Notes: a model not told the origin generated them from the sequence alone. 36,252 nucleotides of DNA from Actinomadura roseirufa (GCF_900659635.1 NZ_CAACVB010000060.1:1-36252); one strand, 5' to 3'. Numbered from the stretch's first letter, positions 15,284-22,710 are shown. Numbers and translations: made by a program.

Positions 15284-15709
15284 TCAGGAGACCGCCCCGG
15301 CGACGATCGCGGCGACGGCGAGGTCGGCGGCCGCGACCACCCAGCCCGCCGGGTGGACGGCCGCGCCGTTCACGAGGGTGGCGCCGAGACGGCCCGGGGT
15401 GATCAGGTCGAGGAGGTAGAACGCGACGACCATGAGGACGATGCCGAGCAGCCCGTACACGGTGGTGTCGACCAGGCCCCGGCTCAGGTCGTCGTCGCTG
15501 GTGACGATGGCGGTGGTGACGATCGCGCCGGTGCCGAGCAGCTTGACCGCGAGCAGCAGCGCGGCGCCGCGGTTGCCCTCGGTCCAGATCTGGTGGCCGA
15601 GCCGTCCCGGCGTGGTCACCTCGACCACGAGGTAGCCCAGCGCCATCAGCGCCAGGCCGAGCGCGCCGTAGGCGAGGGTGGCACCGCCGTCGTGCAGGAT
15701 GTCGTTCAT
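15284..15709 (-). CDS. DUF350 domain membrane protein
   Basis: A 141-residue integral membrane protein with four predicted helices, arranged as two repeats each carrying a TPGRLG motif (VEVTTPGRLGHQIW and LDLITPGRLGATLV). This is the DUF350 (PF03994) pattern; its biochemical role is unknown. ATG 15709 has AGGAG 6 bases upstream. It lies between a DUF4247 gene (10-base gap) and the aminopropyltransferase, whose frame overlaps its stop. The repeated occurrence of DUF350 with such transferases suggests a shared membrane complex, which is inference. Confidence 0.82.
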   Translation of the reverse strand: MNDILHDGGATLAYGALGLALMALGYLVVEVTTPGRLGHQIWTEGNRGAALLLAVKLLGTGAIVTTAIVTSDDDLSRGLVDTTVYGLLGIVLMVVAFYLLDLITPGRLGATLVNGAAVHPAGWVVAAADLAVAAIVAGAVS

Positions 15710-15719
15710 CGTCAGCTCC

Positions 15720-16163
15720 TCACTTGCCCGACCCTGGCCCGCCGCCGCGGAAGGACGAGACGCCCCTGCTGTTCCATCCGTTGGTGCCGGGGCTGCTCCA
15801 GTAGCCGCCGACGTGTGAGTGGTAGCGGTGGTAACCGCCGGACGAGCCGTCGACGGTGATCCGGCTGCCCGTCCCGTCCGGGAGCACGCCGACCACGAGC
15901 TTGGGGTAGCGCAGGAAGATGCCGCCGTTCCCGCCCATCGTCGCGAGGTCGTCGACCCGGTCGATCGCCTTGTGCTTCTTGTTGATCTCCGCCGCGACGG
16001 CCCGCGGGGGCTTGCCCGACCGGTAGGTGCCCGCGGCGGTCCTGGTGTACTTCTTGGCGATCCATTTGGACGGGGACCCGTCGTCCTTGAGCGCCGCGAC
16101 CAGCACGATCACGGCGATCACCGCGGCGGAGACGCCGCCGATCACCCAGTAGCGCGTCTTCAC
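15720..16163 (-). CDS. DUF4247 domain protein, membrane-anchored
   Basis: A 147-residue protein with one N-terminal membrane anchor (VIGGVSAAVIAVIVLVAAL), an extracytoplasmic domain (SPSKWIAKKYTR...LRYPKLVVGVLPDGTGSRITVD) and a Gly/Ser-rich tail (SSFRGGGPGSGK). I assign it to DUF4247, a family found beside DUF350 and aminopropyltransferase genes; its function is unknown. ATG 16163 overlaps the DUF2617 stop (TGA 16162-16160) as ATGA, so the two are translationally coupled. Confidence 0.75.
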   Translation of the reverse strand: MKTRYWVIGGVSAAVIAVIVLVAALKDDGSPSKWIAKKYTRTAAGTYRSGKPPRAVAAEINKKHKAIDRVDDLATMGGNGGIFLRYPKLVVGVLPDGTGSRITVDGSSGGYHRYHSHVGGYWSSPGTNGWNSRGVSSFRGGGPGSGK

Positions 16164-16675
16164 CTTGGTCTCACCAGCAGGCTCCGCGTCATGACGATCT
16201 CCCTGGTCTGGGGGTAGGCGTGCCAGGTCCGCCAGCCGAGCCCGGTCGCGTCCTGAGCCGTGTCCAGGGGCGCGTCCAGAGCCAGGGCGGTGACCGCGTG
16301 CGGGGAGCCGGGGAAGGCGCCGGTGAGGGCGTCGTGGCGGTCGGCCAGCCGGTCCCGCACCGCGTCGACGGCGCGGCCGAACGCGGTGGCGTCGCGGTGG
16401 GCGGCCGTCGTCGCGGTGAACTCGTAGGACCAGCCGGGCAGGGTCGTCGCGGCCCGTCCGGGCAGCGGCCCGGCGGCGCCGGGCAGGCAGGCCACGGTCT
16501 CGCTGAGCGGCCCGGCGATGATCTGGTGGGACGCGCCGAGCAGGCGGAGCTGGACGGTCAGCCCGGCGCGCTCGACCGGCAGCACGGCGAGGGCGTCCAG
16601 CGGCGGCAGGCCGAGCGCGAACGCCAGGCCGTCGGCGCGCGCGTCGGCGTAGGGGGCGTCGAGGGCGGCGAGCAC
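16160..16675 (-). CDS. DUF2617 family protein
   Basis: A 171-residue soluble protein with no signal peptide or membrane segment. The N-terminal pattern VLAALDAPYADARADGLAFALGLPPLDAL and internal blocks such as SHQIIAGPLSETVACLP and GWSYEFTATT match DUF2617 as I know it; function unknown. GTG 16675 starts two bases after the DUF4178 stop and best fits family N-termini; the longer frame to 16741 overlaps that gene out of frame. It is a cluster member with the aminopropyltransferase. Confidence 0.75.
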   Translation of the reverse strand: MLAALDAPYADARADGLAFALGLPPLDALAVLPVERAGLTVQLRLLGASHQIIAGPLSETVACLPGAAGPLPGRAATTLPGWSYEFTATTAAHRDATAFGRAVDAVRDRLADRHDALTGAFPGSPHAVTALALDAPLDTAQDATGLGWRTWHAYPQTREIVMTRSLLVRPR

Positions 16676-16677
16676 CG

Positions 16678-17292
16678 TCAGGAGCCCGGGTAGATCGTCA
16701 GGGCGCCGGTGGGAACGCGCTCGCCGAGCCCGGCCTCCCACTGGCCGCCGCCGTACTGCTCGAACGACAGGTAGCGGCCGCGGGGGCCCTCGTAGTCGAC
16801 GTACTCGACGCGGCCCTGGACGCCGACGCCGGTCGTGCCCTCGCTGGTGTAGTCGGCGGTGCCGTGCTCGTCGCGGCGGTACTCCACGCCGTCCACGAGC
16901 AGTGTCTTCGCGCTCGGGTTGAGGTCGCCGATGTCATATTCCGTCCAGAAGACGACTTCGAGGTCGGGGTCCTCCTCGACGGACACCCACACCTTGGTGC
17001 CCTCGACGGTGTCGGCGTCCAGCAGGTGCTCGCTCCAGGTGAAACCGCCCTCGCGGAGCCGCAGCGACCCGCGGACGAAGTAGCGGGTGCCGAGGTATTC
17101 GACCATGTCACCGGCCTTGAGGGCGCGCGGGTCGCCGCCGGGCTGGTCCTCGGCGGCGAACGGGTCGCGCGGGGGCGGGGGCGCCACCGCCGGCCCCGGC
17201 GCGCCCGCGCGGCGGCGCAGCAGGACGACGATGAGGACCACCAGGGCGGCCAGGATCAGCGCCAGCAGAATCACGATCGCGGTTCCGCCCAC
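16678..17292 (-). CDS. DUF4178 domain protein with N-terminal membrane helix
   Basis: A 204-residue protein with one N-terminal membrane helix (GTAIVILLALILAALVVLIV), a Pro-rich linker (APPPPRDPF), and a beta-rich domain of the DUF4178 type (GDMVEYLGTRYFVRGSLRLR, WVSVEEDPDLEVVFW, GRVEYVDYEGP). Function is unknown. I chose GTG 17292 because GGAGG stands five bases upstream; a GTG at 17313 would add seven residues. It is the first gene of the cluster DUF4178-DUF2617-DUF4247-DUF350-aminopropyltransferase, all spaced from overlap to about ten bases, so one operon. Confidence 0.78.
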   Translation of the reverse strand: MGGTAIVILLALILAALVVLIVVLLRRRAGAPGPAVAPPPPRDPFAAEDQPGGDPRALKAGDMVEYLGTRYFVRGSLRLREGGFTWSEHLLDADTVEGTKVWVSVEEDPDLEVVFWTEYDIGDLNPSAKTLLVDGVEYRRDEHGTADYTSEGTTGVGVQGRVEYVDYEGPRGRYLSFEQYGGGQWEAGLGERVPTGALTIYPGS

Positions 17293-17385
17293 GGGCACCT
17301 CCGATTTCAGCACGACACCGGCCGGACCTGCGGGATCCTATCCATAGTCCCCCGTCCAGCCCATACCGCGCTCAGACGCGCCAAA

Positions 17386-17411
17386 GCCCCCACCGGTTTC
17401 ACGGCGGGGGC
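17386..17411 (-). terminator. Rho-independent-type terminator after dapC
   Basis: GCCCCC (17386-17391) pairs with GGGGGC (17406-17411), extended inward by CCG/CGG with one mismatch and a 6-base loop. On the minus strand it is followed by TTT, nine bases after the dapC stop. Confidence 0.7.
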
Positions 17412-17419
17412 GGACGGTC

Positions 17420-18505
17420 TCAGAGGCGCTCGGCGGCGGCTGCCACGCGGTCGTCGGTGGCGGTGAAGGCGACGCGGACGTGCCGGGCGCCCGCCGGGCC
17501 GTAGAACTCGCCGGGGCCGACGAGGACGCCGAGGGACGCCAGGTGCGCGACGGTGTCCCAGCACGGCTCGTCCCGGGTGGCCCACAGGTAGAGGGACGCC
17601 TCGGAGTGGTCGACGCGGAACCCGTGCCGCTCGAAGGCGGCGCGCAGGGTCGCGCGGCGGCGGGCGTAGCGCCCACGCTGCTCGTCCACGTGGGCGTCGT
17701 CGCCGTAGGCCACGGTCATCGCGGCCTGCACCGGCGCCGGGACGATCATCCCGGCGTGCTTGCGGACCTCCAGCAGCCGCTTGACCAGGGCGGGGTCGCC
17801 GGAGACGAACCCGGCGCGGTAGCCCGCCATGTTGGAGCGCTTGGACAGCGAGTTGATCGCGAGCAGGCCCTCGTGGGAACCGTCGCAGACGTCCGGGTGC
17901 AGGACCGAGATCGGCGGGTTCGCCGGGTCCCAGCCGAACTCCAGGTAGCACTCGTCGCTGACCACGGTCGCGCCGCGCCCGCGCGCCCACGCGACGACCT
18001 TGCGCAGGTGCTCGGCGGGCAGCACCCGGCCGGTCGGGTTGGACGGCGAGTTCACCCAGACGATCTTCGGCTCGACCGGTCCCAGGGACAGCAGCCCGTC
18101 GGTGCGGACGGGCTCGGCGCGGGCCAGCCGGGCGCCCACGTCGTAGGTCGGGTAGGCCAGCTCGGGGAACACGATCTTGTCGCCGGGGCCGGCGCCGAGC
18201 AGCGTGGGCAGCCAGGCCACCAGTTCCTTGGTGCCGATCACCGGGAGGACCGCGGCGGGGTCGGCGCCGGTCACCCCGGCGCGGCGGCGCAGCCAGCCCG
18301 CCACGGCCTCGCGCAGTGCGGGCGTCCCGTAGGTGGTGGGATAGCCGGGCGCGTCGGCCGCGGCCGCGAGCGCGGCCCGGATCGGCTCGGGGGTGGGGTC
18401 CACGGGCGTCCCGACCGACAGGTCGACGATGCCGCCGGCGTGGGTCCGGGCCCGCTCCTTGTAGGGCTCGAGCCGATCCCAGGGAAAGTCCGGCAGCGTG
18501 AACAA
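17420..18505 (-). CDS. dapC: Succinyldiaminopimelate transaminase DapC
   Basis: A 361-residue class I/II PLP aminotransferase of the actinobacterial DapC type, converting N-succinyl-2-amino-6-ketopimelate and glutamate to N-succinyl-LL-diaminopimelate in lysine and cell-wall biosynthesis. It shows the family N-terminus (LPDFPWDRLEPYK, IVDLSVGTPVDPTP), YGTPALREAVAGWL, SPSNPTGR (154-160), SDECYLEFGW (183-192) and the PLP lysine in SLSKRSNMAGYR (Lys222). I choose the TTG start at 18505 because AAGGAG lies seven bases upstream and it matches family length; the longer frame to 18568 runs through a hairpin. It follows fdxA, the usual actinobacterial order. Confidence 0.9.
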   Translation of the reverse strand: MFTLPDFPWDRLEPYKERARTHAGGIVDLSVGTPVDPTPEPIRAALAAAADAPGYPTTYGTPALREAVAGWLRRRAGVTGADPAAVLPVIGTKELVAWLPTLLGAGPGDKIVFPELAYPTYDVGARLARAEPVRTDGLLSLGPVEPKIVWVNSPSNPTGRVLPAEHLRKVVAWARGRGATVVSDECYLEFGWDPANPPISVLHPDVCDGSHEGLLAINSLSKRSNMAGYRAGFVSGDPALVKRLLEVRKHAGMIVPAPVQAAMTVAYGDDAHVDEQRGRYARRRATLRAAFERHGFRVDHSEASLYLWATRDEPCWDTVAHLASLGVLVGPGEFYGPAGARHVRVAFTATDDRVAAAAERL

Positions 18506-18536
18506 GACCCAGCTCCTTAGGGGCGAGAGACCACGA

Positions 18537-18572
18537 GGCCGTGACCCTCCGCTCATGCGGGAGGCCACGGCC
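18537..18572 (-). promoter_or_regulatory. 15-bp-stem hairpin upstream of dapC
   Basis: GGCCGTG (18537-18543) pairs with CACGGCC (18566-18572), and after one mismatch CCCTCCGC (18545-18552) pairs with GCGGGAGG (18557-18564). The loop is TCAT. It sits between fdxA and the dapC ribosome site, so it may act as a terminator, an attenuator or a processing element. Confidence 0.6.
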
Positions 18573-18585
18573 CGAGGGTACGAGA

Positions 18586-18611
18586 CCGGTCCCGTGCGGG
18601 CACGGGACCGG
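18586..18611 (-). terminator. Strong hairpin after fdxA
   Basis: CCGGTCCCGTGC (18586-18597) and GCACGGGACCGG (18600-18611) form a perfect 12-bp inverted repeat with a two-base centre, downstream of fdxA. No U-tract is seen, as is common for actinobacterial terminators. Confidence 0.55.
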
Positions 18612-18687
18612 CGCGGACGACGACGGGGAAGGACGGGACGGCGCGCGGGAACGCGCCAAGCTCAGCGCGCGCTCCCGCGGCCGGTGG

Positions 18688-19014
18688 TCAGTCCTCCTGG
18701 CTCTGCGGGGGCAGCGCCGCGACGATCGGGTGATCCTTGTCGATCTTTCCGACCTTCGAAGCGCCGCCGGGCGAGCCGAGGTCGTCGAAGAACTCCACGT
18801 TCACCTTGTAGAAGTCCTTCCACTGCTCGGGGACGTCGTCCTCGTAGTAGATGGCCTCAACCGGGCAAACCGGCTCGCACGCACCGCAGTCGACGCACTC
18901 GTCCGGGTGGATGTAGAGCTGACGCTTCCCCTCGTAGATGCAGTCGACCGGGCACTCCTCGATGCATGCCTTGTCGAGCAGGTCCACGCAGGGCTGCGCA
19001 ATGACGTAGGTCAC
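18688..19014 (-). CDS. fdxA: Seven-iron ferredoxin FdxA
   Basis: A 108-residue soluble electron carrier with a [3Fe-4S] and a [4Fe-4S] cluster. Cysteines at 9, 17, 21, 25, 40, 43, 46 and 50 have the spacing of Azotobacter FdI and mycobacterial FdxA. C9, C17 and C50 bind the 3Fe cluster; C21, C40, C43 and C46 bind the 4Fe cluster; C25 is the extra cysteine. The C-terminal half is acidic, also typical. GTG 19014 is used because GAGGAG stands 8 bases upstream and the product starts with the family's TYVIAQPCVD. The electron partner is not evident; dapC linkage is common but probably not functional. Confidence 0.93.
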   Translation of the reverse strand: MTYVIAQPCVDLLDKACIEECPVDCIYEGKRQLYIHPDECVDCGACEPVCPVEAIYYEDDVPEQWKDFYKVNVEFFDDLGSPGGASKVGKIDKDHPIVAALPPQSQED

Positions 19015-19125
19015 GTCAGTGACTCCTCTCGGGTTTCGGCCCCGCCGCACGTCACGGCTCACCGCAAGCTCGCTGTGAATAGTATGGCCGCCACGGCGCT
19101 ATCGATTCGACACGGGGGTCCTCAC

Positions 19126-19386
19126 ATGTCCGCCCGCTTTGCCGCGCGGCTGGTGGTGTCCATCAGTAACGCCGACGTGGGCCAGCGGATCTCGCTGCGC
19201 CGGCGCCTGCCAACGGGAGAGTACAGCGACGTGGTCGGCGTCCTCGAATCGTGGGAGGACGGGACGCTGCGGGTGCGCCGGCGCACCGGCGAGGTCGTCG
19301 AGGTACCCGAGTCGATCATGGTGGCGGCCAAGGTCGTCCCGCCGCGGCCGCCGCCGCGCCGGCCCCGCCGGGACGAGTCCGGCTGA
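19126..19386 (+). CDS. Small stand-alone SH3-like domain protein (Rv0428c N-terminal-type)
   Basis: An 86-residue basic protein. The pattern RLVVSISNADVGQRISLRRR, DVVGVLESWEDGTLRVRRR, GEVVEVPESIMVAAKVVPP matches the SH3-like domain that precedes a GNAT acetyltransferase in Rv0428c-like actinobacterial proteins. Here it ends after a Pro/Arg-rich tail with no GNAT domain following, and the next gene starts convergently within 60 bases. It is either a natural domain-only protein or the remnant of a larger one. The ATG at 19126 has GGGGG upstream; an in-frame ATG at 19084 would add 14 residues. It is divergent from fdxA. Confidence 0.6.
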   Translation: MSARFAARLVVSISNADVGQRISLRRRLPTGEYSDVVGVLESWEDGTLRVRRRTGEVVEVPESIMVAAKVVPPRPPPRRPRRDESG

Positions 19387-19444
19387 TCCGCCGCGCCCGC
19401 CCGCGGACCGCCGTGGCGGGCGCTGTGCGGCCCGGGACGCCGTC

Positions 19445-20461
19445 CTAGCGCGGGACGGACCCTCCGGGCGGCCCCGTCGTCGTCGACTCCGGAGCGGGCG
19501 AACCAGGGGCCGGGGTGGACGGCGTGGAGGCACCGGGGCTGGGCGTCGGCGACTCCGGCGCGGACGTGCCCGGCGGCGCGGTGGTCGGCGCCCCCGTCTC
19601 CGGCGTGGACGGGGTGGGCGTCGGTGAGCCCGGGGCCGGTGAGGACGGCGCGGCGGGCGGTGCCGGCGGGACGGACTCGCTGTAGCTCTGGCCCGGCTTG
19701 AGCGGCTTGCCGCGGAACAGCTCCGACACGGTCACGAACGTGAACCCGCGCCGCTTCAGCCCCTCCAGCACCTTCGGGATCGAGTCGACGCTCGGCTTGT
19801 GGATGTCGTGGAAGAGCACGATTCCGCCGCGCTTCGGCTCGTTCACGCCGACCCGCGCGTTGCGCGCGGCGTTGCGGTAGCGCCAGTCGAGCGTGTCGAC
19901 GCTCCACATGATGAGCGGCATCGCCACGGCGTGCCCGACCTGCTTGTTCGTGGCCCCGTACGGAGGGCGCATCAGGGTCGGGCGCACCCCTCCGGACGCG
20001 GTGGCGATCGCATCCTGCGTGCGCTTGACCTGGGAGCGCACCGCGGCCGGTGACAGCGCGGTGAGCTGCGGGTGCGACCAGCTGTGGTTGGCGACCTCGT
20101 GCCCCTCCACGACCATGCGCCGCACCAGCCCGGAGAACGGGTGCACGTTCTCGCCGAGCATGAAGAACGTGGCGTGCGCGTCATGCGCCTTCAGCGTGTC
20201 GAGCAGCCGCCCCGTGTACGGCCCGGGGCCGTCGTCGAAGGTCAGCGCGACGCACTTGACGTGGTCGCAGTCGACCGGTTTCGGCGGTGGCGGCTTCTGC
20301 GTCACCGGCGGCGGCGCCGGCCGCTGCCGGGCGGCCATCTGCCGTCCCGCGGTCCCGCCCGCCGTCCGCGCGTCCTTCTTCGCCGCGTGCCCGCAGCCGC
20401 CCGCGAGCAGCAGGCCGGCACTGGCCACAGCGATGAGTCCGAGATTTCTGGTCCGCACCAC
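19445..20461 (-). CDS. Polysaccharide deacetylase (NodB-type) lipoprotein
   Basis: A 338-residue predicted lipoprotein (LLLAGGC, lipidated Cys23) with a Pro-rich linker, a NodB/CE4 deacetylase domain (about 68-245) and a long Ser/Thr/Pro-rich tail (about 255-338) of SPTP-like repeats that may span the cell wall. CE4 motifs are all present: TFDDGP (74-79), the zinc-binding HSWSH (126-130), RPPYG, the Trp motif in DTLDWR, and LFHDIH. It would remove N-acetyl groups from peptidoglycan or another surface polymer. GTG 20461 has GGGGG close upstream. A candidate promoter lies at 20492-20519. Confidence 0.88.
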   Translation of the reverse strand: MVRTRNLGLIAVASAGLLLAGGCGHAAKKDARTAGGTAGRQMAARQRPAPPPVTQKPPPPKPVDCDHVKCVALTFDDGPGPYTGRLLDTLKAHDAHATFFMLGENVHPFSGLVRRMVVEGHEVANHSWSHPQLTALSPAAVRSQVKRTQDAIATASGGVRPTLMRPPYGATNKQVGHAVAMPLIMWSVDTLDWRYRNAARNARVGVNEPKRGGIVLFHDIHKPSVDSIPKVLEGLKRRGFTFVTVSELFRGKPLKPGQSYSESVPPAPPAAPSSPAPGSPTPTPSTPETGAPTTAPPGTSAPESPTPSPGASTPSTPAPGSPAPESTTTGPPGGSVPR

Positions 20462-20771
20462 GCACCCCCGAAACGTGTTGCCTCGGGCGGCTTCCTACCC
20501 TCCGCCACACTGGTAACAACCGTCGCCTAGGTCCGGAAAGGCAAGATCGTCCGTGACCTACGGTCCCGAGACGATCAATCCCATGATGCACCAGAAGCGA
20601 CCGCTCCGGCCAACCGCGACACGGGGTCAAGGGACGTTCAGCGGGGGTTCATCGCCGCCTCCGCGGACGGGCAAGTCCCGCGACCTGCGACGGAAGACGA
20701 GTGAAGATCCGCGCAGAAAAATCTCACGACACGCTTGGCCCCGCCCTGCCGGTCCGGGCTCCTGAGACGGG
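20462..20771. other. Intergenic region upstream of the deacetylase lipoprotein
   Basis: About 310 bases with no supported gene; short frames here lack start context and family features. Toward the deacetylase there is TTGTTA (20519-20514) and TAGGAA (20497-20492) with a 16-base spacer, a weak promoter candidate. I see nothing else convincing. Confidence 0.5.
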
Positions 20772-21113
20772 CTACGCGCCGGCCTCCGGGAAGAGGCGCA
20801 GGAGGACGTCGCGGCGCCATTCGTCCAGGTCACGGCCGGGTGGCGGGACGGGGACCAGGGCGCCTTCGGCGGACCGCTCCAGCCGCACGGTGACGCCGGG
20901 GGCGAGGTCGAGTTCGGCGGGGACCTCCGCGGCGGCCGCCAGGCGCCGCGCCAGGGCGCCGAGCACGCGCGCCCATCCCTGGCCGAGGTAGGGCGGCAGC
21001 CCGCCGGCGCGGAGCTCGGGCAGCCCCCGCGCGGCCAGGCCGTCGGTGCGCAGGACGAGGCCGTCCGGCCGCTCCGCGCCCACGATCCTGATCTCGGACG
21101 TGACGTCCGCCAT
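20772..21113 (-). CDS. Hypothetical protein, 113 aa
   Basis: I do not recognise this family. It is a soluble 113-residue protein without signal peptide or membrane segment, rich in Leu, Ala and Arg (for example LGQGWARVLGALARRLAAAAE) with an acidic-basic C-terminus DLDEWRRDVLLRLFPE. The ATG at 21113 has GAGGAGG about 11 bases upstream. It is divergent from the methyltransferase gene with only 40 bases between the starts, so the pair may share a control region. Strong third-position GC bias supports coding. Confidence 0.55.
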   Translation of the reverse strand: MADVTSEIRIVGAERPDGLVLRTDGLAARGLPELRAGGLPPYLGQGWARVLGALARRLAAAAEVPAELDLAPGVTVRLERSAEGALVPVPPPGRDLDEWRRDVLLRLFPEAGA

Positions 21114-21153
21114 GGGAAACGTCGCCTCCTCGCAGGTGATTGTCCGATAAATT
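21114..21153. promoter_or_regulatory. Compact divergent promoter region
   Basis: A 40-base gap separates the starts of the 113-aa protein (-) and the methyltransferase (+). The AT-rich core GATAAATTATGAC can be read as a -10-like element on both strands (CATAAT on the minus strand). No Shine-Dalgarno is seen for the plus gene, so it may be nearly leaderless. Confidence 0.4.
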
Positions 21154-21966
21154 ATGACAGTGAATTGGGCCGTGACGACGTACGACTCCGCCTTCGGGTA
21201 CGTCTCCGCGCACGGCGCGCCCCTGGTCGACCTGCTCGACCCGCAGCCCGGCGAACGGGTCATCGACCTCGGGTGCGGCACCGGGACGTTCAGCGCGGAG
21301 ATCGCCGAGCGGGGCGCCCGGGTGCTGGGCATCGACGGCAACCCCGACATGGTCGCGCAGGCGGCCACGCTGTATCCCGGGCTCTCCTTCATCCTCGGCG
21401 ACGCGCACGACTTCACGATCAGCGAGTCCTTCGACGCCGTCGCCTCCAACGCGGCGCTGCACTGGATGAACCGCGACCCCGACGCCGTCATCGGCCGGGT
21501 GCACGCCGCGCTGCGTCCCGGCGGGCGGTTCGTCGGCGAGCTGGGCGGCGCGGGGAACTGCGCGGAGCTGATCGCGGCGATGCAGACCGCCTGGCGCGTG
21601 TTCGGGCTCGGCGAGCCCGAACTGCCCTGGTACTTCCCCAGCCCGGCGGAGTACGCGACCAAGCTGGAGGAGGGCGGGTTCACCCTGCGGCTCCTGGAGC
21701 ACGCCGACCGCCCCACCCGCATGACCGAGGGCCCCAACGGCGCCGCCGACTGGGTCCGCGCCTACGCCGGGGGCGCGCTCGCCGACGTCCCGCCGGAGCT
21801 GGTCGAGCCCCTGCTGGTCCGGGTGAACGACCTGGCCGCGCCCGCGCTGCGCCGCGAGTCGGGCTGGGTCGCCGACTACGTGCGGCTGCGCTTCGCCGCC
21901 GTCCGCAAGCCCGACGGCGGGGCACCGATGCCGACCGGGCCGCTGCTGTCCGACCCGCCGCTCTGA
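21154..21966 (+). CDS. Class I SAM-dependent methyltransferase
   Basis: A 270-residue Rossmann-fold methyltransferase, UbiE/trans-aconitate-methyltransferase-like. Motif I VIDLGCGTGTFSAEI is near 36-50, the acidic motif II LGIDGNPDMV near 58-67, LGDAHDF near 81-87, then SNAALHWM, a pattern typical of trans-aconitate-type enzymes, and RPGGRFVGE. The acceptor is not identifiable. The start is ATG 21154 or GTG 21160 (two codons later). The distance to any ribosome site suggests a leaderless or short-leader mRNA. Confidence 0.87.
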   Translation: MTVNWAVTTYDSAFGYVSAHGAPLVDLLDPQPGERVIDLGCGTGTFSAEIAERGARVLGIDGNPDMVAQAATLYPGLSFILGDAHDFTISESFDAVASNAALHWMNRDPDAVIGRVHAALRPGGRFVGELGGAGNCAELIAAMQTAWRVFGLGEPELPWYFPSPAEYATKLEEGGFTLRLLEHADRPTRMTEGPNGAADWVRAYAGGALADVPPELVEPLLVRVNDLAAPALRRESGWVADYVRLRFAAVRKPDGGAPMPTGPLLSDPPL

Positions 21967-22011
21967 CACCGGACGGCGGGCGGCGGCGGTCCGACGGCCT
22001 AGGGTTGGAGC

Positions 22012-22710
22012 ATGCTGCGGCTCCACGACCACCGGACCGGTCGTCCCGAGGGCCTGCCCGGCGGGCGGGTCCTGCGCGTCCATGTCCTGGAGAGGGCCGG
22101 TCTGCGGACGCTCGTGGTCGCCGATCTGCTGCGGCGGGTGGCCGAACGGGCGGGGCGCCACGTCCAGCTGGCCGCTTCCCCTTACTTCAGCGCCCCGGAC
22201 GACCACTGGACGGACTACAACATCCAGCCGTTCGAAGTCCTCGCACCGGAAGGCCCGGCTCCGGAAGCCGACCTGTACCTGTCCAGCGGCGCGCAACCCG
22301 GTGTGGACGCGCCGTGCCTGGCCGTACCGTACGAGACCGGCGACTGGTACTCCCTCATGGCCAACGCGAGCATGGACGCGCTGTACGCGCGGCTCGCGCT
22401 TCTGGAAGTCCGCTACAGGGAGAGCCTGCACCTGTCGCACCAGCGGTTCCTTGAGGCCGCTGCCAGGCTGGACCGGTGGCGGGACCTGGTGGCGGGATGG
22501 GCCACGAGCCCCGGACGGCCTCTGGACCGCGGGTACGCCGACCGGGCCGAGACCGCGCTCGCGAACGATTTGGACACCCCGTCCGCGCTGGCGGTGCTCG
22601 ACGACCTGGCCGACGACGACGGCGTCCCGCCGGGCGCGAAACTGGAGACCGTCATCCACCTCGACCTGCTCCTCGGCCTCGGCCTGGTCGCCGCCCTCGG
22701 GCGCGCCTGA
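22012..22710 (+). CDS. Reduced cysteinyl-tRNA-synthetase-like protein lacking catalytic motifs
   Basis: A 232-residue protein that looks like the two ends of a cysteinyl-tRNA synthetase. The N-terminus (LRLHDHRTGR, GRVLRVHVLERAG, LVVADLLRRVAERAG) parallels the CysS N-terminal Rossmann start. The C-terminal third (RFLEAAARLDRWRDLV, ALANDLDTPSALAVLDDL) parallels the helical domain with the DLDTP motif. The HIGH-type signature is absent (TLVV at that place), there is no KMSKS, and the zinc-ligand region is missing. It is thus unlikely to charge tRNA; a binding or repurposed role is possible. The ATG at 22012 has GGAG almost adjacent. Family assignment rests on these short patterns only. Confidence 0.6.
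   Translation: MLRLHDHRTGRPEGLPGGRVLRVHVLERAGLRTLVVADLLRRVAERAGRHVQLAASPYFSAPDDHWTDYNIQPFEVLAPEGPAPEADLYLSSGAQPGVDAPCLAVPYETGDWYSLMANASMDALYARLALLEVRYRESLHLSHQRFLEAAARLDRWRDLVAGWATSPGRPLDRGYADRAETALANDLDTPSALAVLDDLADDDGVPPGAKLETVIHLDLLLGLGLVAALGRA

Noticed and set aside
20553..20765. 70-codon plus-strand frame in the deacetylase upstream region
   Set aside because: No ribosome site and no recognisable features; judged non-coding.
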